A stretch of 64,000 bases of DNA from Lotus japonicus (lineage: Eukaryota; Streptophyta; Magnoliopsida; Fabales; Fabaceae): assembly GCF_012489685.1 (NCBI RefSeq), contig NC_080041.1:21391802-21455801 (forward strand), written 5' to 3'. The notes beneath the pieces were generated by a model. It was given only the letters and a program-made list of their open reading frames with translations, had not been told where the DNA came from and made no database searches. Made by a program: the position numbers and the translations under genes. Below, piece after piece: positions 57,250 to 64,000 of this stretch; the first letter of the stretch is position 1; each line of letters opens with the position of its first letter.

Positions 57250-57731
57250 ACCATGCATGATGATCAGCGTATTACTATTATGTGTTAAGCACGGTTGCTT
57301 ATAAAGGTTTCTCTAGATTTATTCCACGCCACGTAACTAAATTATATTCCATAAACGATTGAATAAAAAGATTCGACCAAAACAAAAACAATATGAATAT
57401 TAAAAGGCTACACCTAACACTAAAATATGTTTTGGGTTTGTGTTTTATGCAAATGCACTTGAAACTATTTTCAAGTGTTTTTATGCACCATTGTCATATG
57501 TGATACGATTATTTAAATTTCTTTTACCAATTGTATTAGTTCATCCACATTATAGATTAATAATTGTGTTATAACCAATTACATGCTTTCAAGTTACAAC
57601 ATTATGACTATATAAATATCATATTTTCATATAAGAGGATGAATTTGTAAAACTAAAGAAAGCATAATCCTTCATACAATTCTTATATAATACTTCCCAC
57701 TTTTGTATACAAATCATAGGTAGTTGTTACT

Positions 57732-60182
57732 TGTTAGTCAAATACACTATGCCAATACACTATACCACCCACCCCTACGTAGTATCTACATAGTGGATTT
57801 GAAAAGTCTATCAAATTGAAAAAGCATGGCATAAATGAATAGCACGCTGCAGCCATGGTTGAAAGATGATGGTATGCATACAGCATACACACATAATGCA
57901 TACCGGCATTAACTCCTATAAATACCATAGCAACCTGTATGAGAAATGCATCCCAACAAAGTGAAGTATCTCGTAGTACAAACATTTAAGCTTTCATTTG
58001 CTCTTTTTTTTATACTCTTGTTTTAGAGTGTTGTGAGGTTTGATCAGATAATAGCTTTGAAGAGTGTGGGTGTACTGGAGTTGTGGGGTAGATGAGAGAA
58101 ATATCTGTATGTTGTAACAATTTTCACATAGTGTTTATTTTTTGGTTGTCAGTTTAGACAACGACCGTGGTTTTTTCTCCGGTTTTGGAGTTTTCACGTT
58201 AAATCTTATGTTGTGATTGTGTCACTGTTTCTATTTCTCTATGTCGGTTTCCTAACAACTGGTATCAAGAGCCATTGGTTTGGTGGGACTATTCTTAGTA
58301 TGCTTTGTGGCTGCAGTGTTGTGTGACACTGTGAAAGTGTTGTTTCAAAAGATTCTGGCTAGGAAAGACTGGGTACTTAAGTGTGTCCATTATGACTCAC
58401 CTCTCTTTCCTGGGAACCTATCTGGTGTACGATTTACAGTTCGCACGCAGCCACAATGTCAAGTTATTCAAATGTTGTGAAGAGTGACATAGAGAAGTTT
58501 GATGGAAGAATCAATTTTGCCTTGTGAAAAATACAAGTCAATGATGTGTTGATACAAGCAGGACTTCACAAGGCGTTAAAAGGAAACACTTCCAACATGG
58601 AGAATGAGAAGTGGGAGGAACTAGATCTGAGAGTCGCAAGTGCAATCCGCTTATGTTTGGCTAAGATTATTCTTGCAAATGTGTAGAGTATTTCATCAGC
58701 CAAAGAACTTTGGGAGAAACTCGAAGGGTTATATCAGGCAAAAGGCACTTCAAACCGATTGTTGCTGAAAGAGCAGTTCCACAATTTACGCATGGAGAAT
58801 GATATGAAAGTCTTTGACCATCTTAGTGCTCTCAATGGAATTGTCTCCGAATTAGAAGCTATTGGAGTAGATATTGACGATGAAGATAAAGCACTAAGAC
58901 TCATATGGTCTCTTCCATCTTCCTATGAGCATATCAAACCAATTTTGATATTTGGGAAGGAAACTTTGAGCTTTAAGGATGTTGTCAGCAAAATTATTTT
59001 TGAAGAAAGAAGAATGAAATATGAAGATAACACTTCATCAAGCTCGGCACCGATAGCCAGAGGTGGGCTTTATGGTAAGAAGAACCAGGGAATGAATATT
59101 ACATGCTGTAAAGAAAAAACTGTCCAAGTGCAGCAACATCAGAAATGGGCTCTGTGGAAAATGTTAGCAATGTCTCCCTCGTTTTTGGAGAGGATGATGG
59201 TCTCTAAAATGACAATGTATCCTCTTGGCATTACCGCACTGCTATGGAAAAGGATAAGTTATTGCTAGCAGATTCAGAATTGCACACGGGCATTGGTTGA
59301 CATTGAGGCAAGGTGTGTGGTGCAGCTATGTTGGTTGCTGATGAACTTCTGAAGAAAGTCAACATGGAAGTTGCACCGTAATTTTTCAGCATGGCTTCAA
59401 CATGAATAAATTCTTGGGAATGATTTAGTTCCAAGTGAGGTGTACTCTTTATGGTGGAGTATGATAGTTCTTTTGAACTATGATTATCGTGGTAGACAAT
59501 GGAAGTTATGATTGTCGGTATAGGCAATGATTGTTGATGACGACAATGGAAGCGGAAAATGCATATTGAGTGGGAGCACAATGTGATGTGGTGTTGACTC
59601 ACTTTAAGTGGGAGATTGTCAAACATAGCTCCTGCATGATTGAGGTATGAAGACCGACTGAAGTCAATCTTTAAGTGGGAGATTGTTAGTCAAATACACT
59701 ATGCCAATACATATACCACCCACCCCTACGTAGTATCTACATAGTGGATTTGAAAAGTTTATTGAAATGAAAAAGCGCTACAGCCATGGTTGAAAGATGA
59801 TGGTATGCCTACATGCATACACATTGGCTTGGCATCAGCTCCTATAAATACTATAACAACCCGTAGGAGAAATGTCCCAACAAAGTGAAGTATCTCGTAG
59901 TACAAACATTTAAGCTTTTATTTTTTTTTTTTCTTATACTCTTGTTTTAGAGTGTTGTGAGGTTTGTTCAGATAATAGCTTTGGAGAGTGTGAGTGTACT
60001 GGGGTTGTGGGGTAGTTGAGAGAAATATTTGTGTATTGTAACAATTTTCACATAGTGTTTATTCTTTGGTTGTCGGTTTAGACAACAGTCGTGGTTTTTT
60101 CTCCGTTTTTGGAGTTTCCATGTTAAATCCTTGTGTTGTGATTGTGTCATTGTTTCTATTTCTCTATGCCGGTTTCGTAACA
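57732..60182 (+). mobile_element. Ty1/copia-type element with gag only
   Basis: LTRs at 57732-58257 (526 bp) and 59684-60182 (499 bp) are closely similar, with TGTTAGTC...TAACA ends. Primer site TGGTATCAAGAGC starts at 58260. Polypurine tract AAGTGGGAGAT (59673-59683) adjoins the 3' LTR. The internal region is 1,426 bp and codes for gag only. I could not find a 5-bp target duplication (TTACT versus GTAGT), so the flanks have changed. Confidence 0.85.
58456..59268 (+). pseudogene. Copia gag (UBN2 type)
   Basis: Starts near MSSNVVKSDIEKFDGRINF, with early stops at about 58526 and 58684. Then an open part from 58759 reads LLLKEQFHNLRMENDMKVFD, LSALNGIVSELEAIG and LWSLPSSYEHIKP-like gag_UBN2 text. 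The protein stops around 59268 in changed frame, without a clear zinc knuckle. It is inactive. Nothing of protease, integrase or RT is left. Confidence 0.75.
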
Positions 60183-60665
60183 GTAGTAAACATAAAAATA
60201 GAAGAATTATCTACTTCAACATTGTCACCTTTTACAAACAACCAAACATGTCATTGGTGGTTTGTCATTTGCCATACTAAGGATGTGTCATAGTGCGGGT
60301 ACAATATTGATGCAGTCAAATCATTTGGAACTTGTTGTTATATATTATAGTCCAAGGATTACCACAATGTTCAAATTAGATTATGTGAACATCAAACATG
60401 AATATGTGTTTTTCCTTCGTTTCACCATGGGAAACAAATTCATAACTTGACAACATATTTTAATATATGTGACTTCTAGCAAAGGGGAAAGAATAAGAAC
60501 CTTACACAAAGATGACAGTGACAAAGCCAGCAAAAAGCGACAAGATAACATCGAAAGTGACGGCAACGGGAAAAGTCGTAGCAGCAATAACGACAAGCTA
60601 AGCTGATTATTTTCCTTGCGGTGGAGCTTTGAGGTATCCTCACGATCCTTACTCTAGCTTGGGAT

Positions 60666-61030
60666 AAGGTTTTTCTAAGGTGTTAGTGGAGAGTGACTCC
60701 AGTGTAGCAGTCCAACTTATTAATTCTGGCTGTGACTTCCTTCACCCTTATGGTGGCTTGGTTAATCAGATCAGTGCTTGGAAGGATAGAGCTTAATTGG
60801 GAATACCAGTGTATCCACGTTTGTCGGGAAGTCAACCAAGTTGCAGATAAGCTAGCTAATTTGGCTTATGTTTTAGGGCTAGGTACTTATCATGTTTTAG
60901 AGCGTCCTCCTCCTAGTTGTTCTAACTTGCTTCTTTTTTTTTCTTCATGTTTTGGGAGTGTCGTTCCTTCCGCCAACCCGTGTGTAATCTTTAATTTCGG
61001 GCGTGAGCCCTCCATTCAACAAAAAAAAAT
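60666..61030 (+). pseudogene. LINE RNase H C-terminal half with poly(A)
   Basis: First frame: VESDSSVAVQLINSGCDF and HPYGGLVNQISAWKDRA. A frame change follows near 60797, then HVCREVNQVADKLANLAYVL and LERPPPSC. These correspond closely to the RNase H at 19205-19738 (ESDSNVVVRLINGGCNV, HICREANQVADKLANLA). The 3' end 'tccattcaac' plus poly(A) is at about 61020-61029. Target duplication not found. Confidence 0.75.
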
Positions 61031-61316
61031 GTACTCTTTTTTTCCTCCCAAATTGTAGCGGTTGTGTATTTATTTATTAATTAAATTAAATTATTATTAT
61101 ATTGCCTTGAGAGTGCTTTGAATTTTTGTCTTTGTTTTTCAAATAAGGACACTTATAAAGTGTAACTTCAATTTTTAATTTGTATTCTTTCGTACTAATT
61201 ATATAATTTTTAGTTTAAAATATGTAATTTTAAATCCGATTTAAATTAATTATATATTTATGTATTTTCAAAAATATTTTTACCAAAAATATTGATTTAT
61301 ACTTTAGAATATAGTT

Positions 61317-61360
61317 AAATACAAAATATTGGTTTTTTTATAAGCAAATACAAAATATTG
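61317..61360 (-). repeat. Tiny poly(T) insertion with 15-bp target duplication
   Basis: AAATACAAAATATTG at 61317-61331 and exactly at 61346-61360. Between are 14 bp, gtttttttataagc, whose complement gcttataaaaaaac resembles the insert at 2618-2633. Confidence 0.65.
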
Positions 61361-61550
61361 TGAATTGTACGAAATGATGTGCACTTATAATGAAAGGCTT
61401 GAAATAGACTCAACATAGTGCATATGTGGTTTAATGTTCGATAATGTAAATGTAATTACGTATTTTAAAATATTAATAGAGTAGATAGAATTTATCACAT
61501 TCGTAAGTTGATTTGCAATTCTGATAGCCAAGAGTTGATTGATGCTATAA

Positions 61551-62694
61551 GTGGCGGAGGGACAGGGGTGACTTCCCCTGCTTAGTCACCCCTGAATTTT
61601 AAGAATTTTCCACTAAAACATTTTGAAGCAATGTGGGACTTGAGAAGTAGAAGGTGGGAGCGGGATGGATGGTGGAAGGGTGAGCTGAGAGGAGTGGGGA
61701 GAGCAAAATCGTTGTGTAGGTAATTGAGTGCTTCAGCAATCTCTATAGCTACATTAAATCTGACTTCCCATGACAAGATAGATTAAACCTTGTTCTTGCC
61801 TACATCCATTTCAGATTTCAGATCAGTACCAAATTAAGATACAAATAAGTTTAACAAGGTGAGATTGAGAAGTGGAAAAGAAAATTCACCCGTGTAGATT
61901 TTGTTCTAAGCTTCCTTTGGGGAAATAATCATAAACAGAGATTAAAGCATTGTCCTCAATGCAGATACCAAGTAGAGGGGTGATGCCTTTGTGCTTCAAT
62001 GAGGACATGATTTCCACCTCGCGGGCAAAATCGTTCAAGTCTTCTTTTGATGACTGCATAAGCTTGTGTGGCCGCTGAACGCCTGAACTGTCATCGTGGG
62101 TGGTGGCACTGAATGGTTTGTTTGGGAATGGTACAACGGGGAACCCAAGATGGTTTTGAAAACCAATTAAAATAGGAAGGTGCGTGGCAGAGCTAAGCAT
62201 GTTTTTTTAGATAAGGCATAACAGAAAAAAAAAACAAAACAAAACAAAACTAGAGGGAAATAAAAACACAGGGGATGAGGAAAAAAACAGAGACAGACAG
62301 AACAAGACTCAACAGGGCATGTATACTTCCTAAAATATGTGTTTAGTTAAAAAGAAGAAAAAAAAGTAATGGTAGAGTGCTTCAATTCGTATACATGTGA
62401 ATTTATTGGGTAAATTTATTGCTTAATTGGTATGATTATATGGAATTGAATTTGTGGTGTTTGGGTTTTTCTTGGAAAAAAGTGATTAAAATTATGTACA
62501 CTAATAGTTTGTAAAAATTCCCCTTTAAGTTTTAGCCTTCAACAAAGGGGCTTTTGCTGTTGTTGGGCTGTTGCTTCTTTTTAATTTTGTTTATGTTTTA
62601 TTTGACACATTTTTTATTTGACAAAAATTGAAATTTTCTTGTAAATTATATTTCTTTATAGATGTTAGTCCCCCTGTTAAAAAATTCCTGGCTA
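61551..62694. mobile_element. hAT-like non-autonomous element with kinase fragment
   Basis: The left end agTGGCGGAGGGACAGGGG and the right end, inverted, GGGGCGTAGCCAGG resemble the 'aGGGGCGGAGCCAGG' ends of DUF4371-type hAT elements. Flanks ATGCTATA and TGCCTATA are an imperfect 8-bp duplication. The empty site is a continuous LINE RNase H frame, which proves the insertion. The cargo is a receptor-like kinase piece. Confidence 0.6.
61700..62200 (-). pseudogene. Protein kinase fragment (UspA-kinase/RLCK type)
   Basis: On the minus strand two exon-like pieces. The first (about 62200-61888) reads LMQSSKEDLNDFAREVEIMS (with the conserved Glu of helix C), then HKGITPLLGICIEDNALISV and YDYFPKGSLEQNLHG, ending at a GT donor. 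The second (about 61776-61700) reads SWEVRFNVAIEIAEALNYLH. These match the N-lobe and hinge of plant kinases related to adenine-nucleotide-hydrolase-kinases. The ATP-binding loop, the HRD and DFG motifs and all after them are missing, so it is a non-functional captured piece. Confidence 0.7.
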
Positions 62695-63001
62695 CGCCCC
62701 TGCCTATAGCTGACCCTAGCCGTGCAAGCTTTCATGCCCATGGGTGGGTGTTGCGTGAAATTCATGCTTTGATGACAAAGAATTGGCAAGTGGAGCTTTC
62801 TTGGTGCTGTCGAGACGTGAACATGGTAGCAGATTGTCTGGCAAAGAGAGGGTCCCTTCTCCCCGCTACTGGCTACAGTGCGTTGGCTACCCCCTCCCCG
62901 GAGCTTGAAGTCCTTATGTTGAAGGACATTATTGGGTTTAGTTAGTTCGTTTTATTTTCTTGTTAATCTTCCAATGTATAAAAAAAAAGAATTTATCACA
63001 T

Positions 63002-63500
63002 AAAATTTAGTGTGGGTCAATAAAATCAATGTAGATCCATGTTTCTTTTTAAGTTCAAAATAATTTTAACAAAAATCTAAATGAATTCATAGTAAATAAT
63101 GTGTGGTTTACAAATTATTTGGCATATGCATGCATTTTGACATAAAATAAAATTAGTTTTCTGTGGCCTCTGTCCAATGGACTAATAATATTATTATTAG
63201 GTCCAACTCAACATCCAAATTGGAACTCCAATGTGTAAAGCAAAATATGTTTGAACCTAACATTGTCAAAATCACAAAATCAAATCGCCACATGCAAAAG
63301 GTTTCATTTCTTCTTTTTTTAGGCTGTAGTACTGCATTCCATGATCAGAAAGGAGAACCACGAACCACACAAAATAAAAGAGGGTCCAGTCATTGTCAAG
63401 TAGGCTTCAGTTTTTTAAAGAGACTACATAAGCACTTGACACTTGGCAACATGTGTCCTCCTGAAAATAAATAAACTGATTTATATTTTGTTGGTATCAT
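63002..63500. other. Intergenic, no gene
   Basis: Short frames only, with no recognisable domain. Confidence 0.35.
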
Positions 63501-63511
63501 AATTATTGATC

Positions 63512-63553
63512 AACTTTTCCCATCAATTTTTTTGACCAAGAACTTTTCCCATC
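63512..63553 (-). repeat. Tiny poly(T) insertion with 13-bp target duplication
   Basis: AACTTTTCCCATC at 63512-63524 and exactly at 63541-63553. Between are 16 bp: aa, seven T, gaccaag. Confidence 0.65.
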
Positions 63554-64000
63554 TGCATGCACAATGAAATAATGAACCTTCAAATAGCAAAAAGTTTTAA
63601 AATAGTTTTTTCCTTTAGAAAAAAAAAAGAAAAAAAGATATATCTGCTTTTTTTGGTCGAACCTGCTTTTAGCTAATACACAATAAAGTAGTAAAATTGT
63701 ACCTTACATCCCATGGTCCACAATCAAGCCTTTGTCAAATTTTCCTAGCTGATCCGTCACCAGGATCTGTCATTTCTTGGCCCAAATAGAATAATGGCCT
63801 GTGTAACTAGCAATTGACCAAAAAAGGAAAAAAGTTTTAAGAGTAGCATGTCATATAGGCTAAAGCCATGTAGTGTAGTAATTTCGACAAAAAAAATAAA
63901 AGCAATTCTTCAAGGCAATAAATCTTGAGAGAAAAATAGAAGGTTGATAATAAATTGTGATTTCTTTCCTTTCTAACAACCTTTTAGTATGACTATGTTT
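63554..64000. other. Intergenic to window edge, no gene
   Basis: AT-rich with A-runs near 63619-63640. No coding frame recognised. Confidence 0.35.

Larger units (their letters stand above)
61501..62988 (+). mobile_element. 5'-truncated LINE split by a hAT-like element
   Basis: A perfect 13-bp duplication, GAATTTATCACAT, lies at 61488-61500 and 62989-63001, with poly(A) at its 3' end. The LINE part is 61501-61550 plus about 62695-62988. Its RNase H frame reads CNSDSQELIDAI before the break and ADPSRASFHAHGWVLREIHA after it, then CRDVNMVADCLAKRGS. The stop is at about 62944. Only the final RNase H portion was copied. Confidence 0.8.

Noticed and set aside
59231..59626. 131-codon minus-strand frame
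   Set aside because: Antisense inside the gag-only copia element; no recognisable domain.
62200..62240. Tail-like 'gtttttttagataag' as a further tiny insertion
   Set aside because: Flanking match is only 4-5 bp (gcat), so no target duplication can be claimed, although the word matches the 2618-2633 insert.
63634..63670. 'ctgctttt' repeated around a T-run and 'ggtcgaac'
   Set aside because: Repeat too short and made mostly of T; could be chance.

Overview
This is plant nuclear DNA: AT-rich, intron-containing and dominated by transposable elements (TEs). An Aux/IAA gene, a BED/hAT transposase, plant L1-type LINEs, Ty1/copia elements, TRIMs, Helitrons, a tRNA-derived SINE and Stowaway/Harbinger/Mutator-type elements point to a dicot. 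The repeat style and the IAA8/IAA9-type protein suggest a papilionoid legume; this is inference, because no species-diagnostic sequence was matched.

Only two genes look intact, both on the minus strand. The first is a six-exon Aux/IAA gene of the IAA8/IAA9 type (CDS 14924-18051, 351 codons) with a 5'-UTR splice donor. Its introns 1 and 2 hold a TRIM and a MITE. The second is a two-exon gene (52467-53341, 129 codons) for a small one-pass membrane protein of a plant family of unknown function. A fragment ending at about 49381 may be the last exon of a third, broken gene: a hAT transposon sits inside it.

Layout. 0-9 kb: start of an unidentified repeat, an ORF2-less LINE-like fragment, a non-autonomous copia-type element with its own nested LINE, a LINE reverse-transcriptase tail and a SINE. 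9.3-13.7 kb: a Harbinger-like element with a promoter-like interior, a long hairpin MITE and a LINE ORF1/endonuclease fragment. 14-19 kb: the Aux/IAA gene. 19-25 kb: a LINE with an RNase H domain, a duplicated repeat, a Stowaway MITE and other MITEs. 25.6-30.4 kb: half of a Ty1/copia element, with a hAT MITE in its integrase, next to a LINE fragment. 31.5-39.1 kb: two Helitrons pointing at each other, each starting in a tetranucleotide microsatellite. 41.3-49.2 kb: a BED/hAT transposon with a 3.85-kb LINE in its last intron. 50.2-52.2 kb: a Mutator-like element holding a tandem TRIM remnant. 52.4-53.4 kb: the membrane-protein gene. 55-64 kb: RNase H fragments, a MITE, a gag-only copia element, and a LINE split by a hAT-like element that carries a receptor-like kinase fragment.

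The most unusual signal is a scattered set of tiny insertions of 12-24 bp. Each is little more than a poly(A) or poly(T) run with a few non-A bases, flanked by a 12-17-bp direct repeat. They occur at about 2.6, 13.5, 22.3, 33.5, 49.9, 55.3, 56.3, 61.3 and 63.5 kb. They look like LINE integration events in which almost nothing but the tail was copied.
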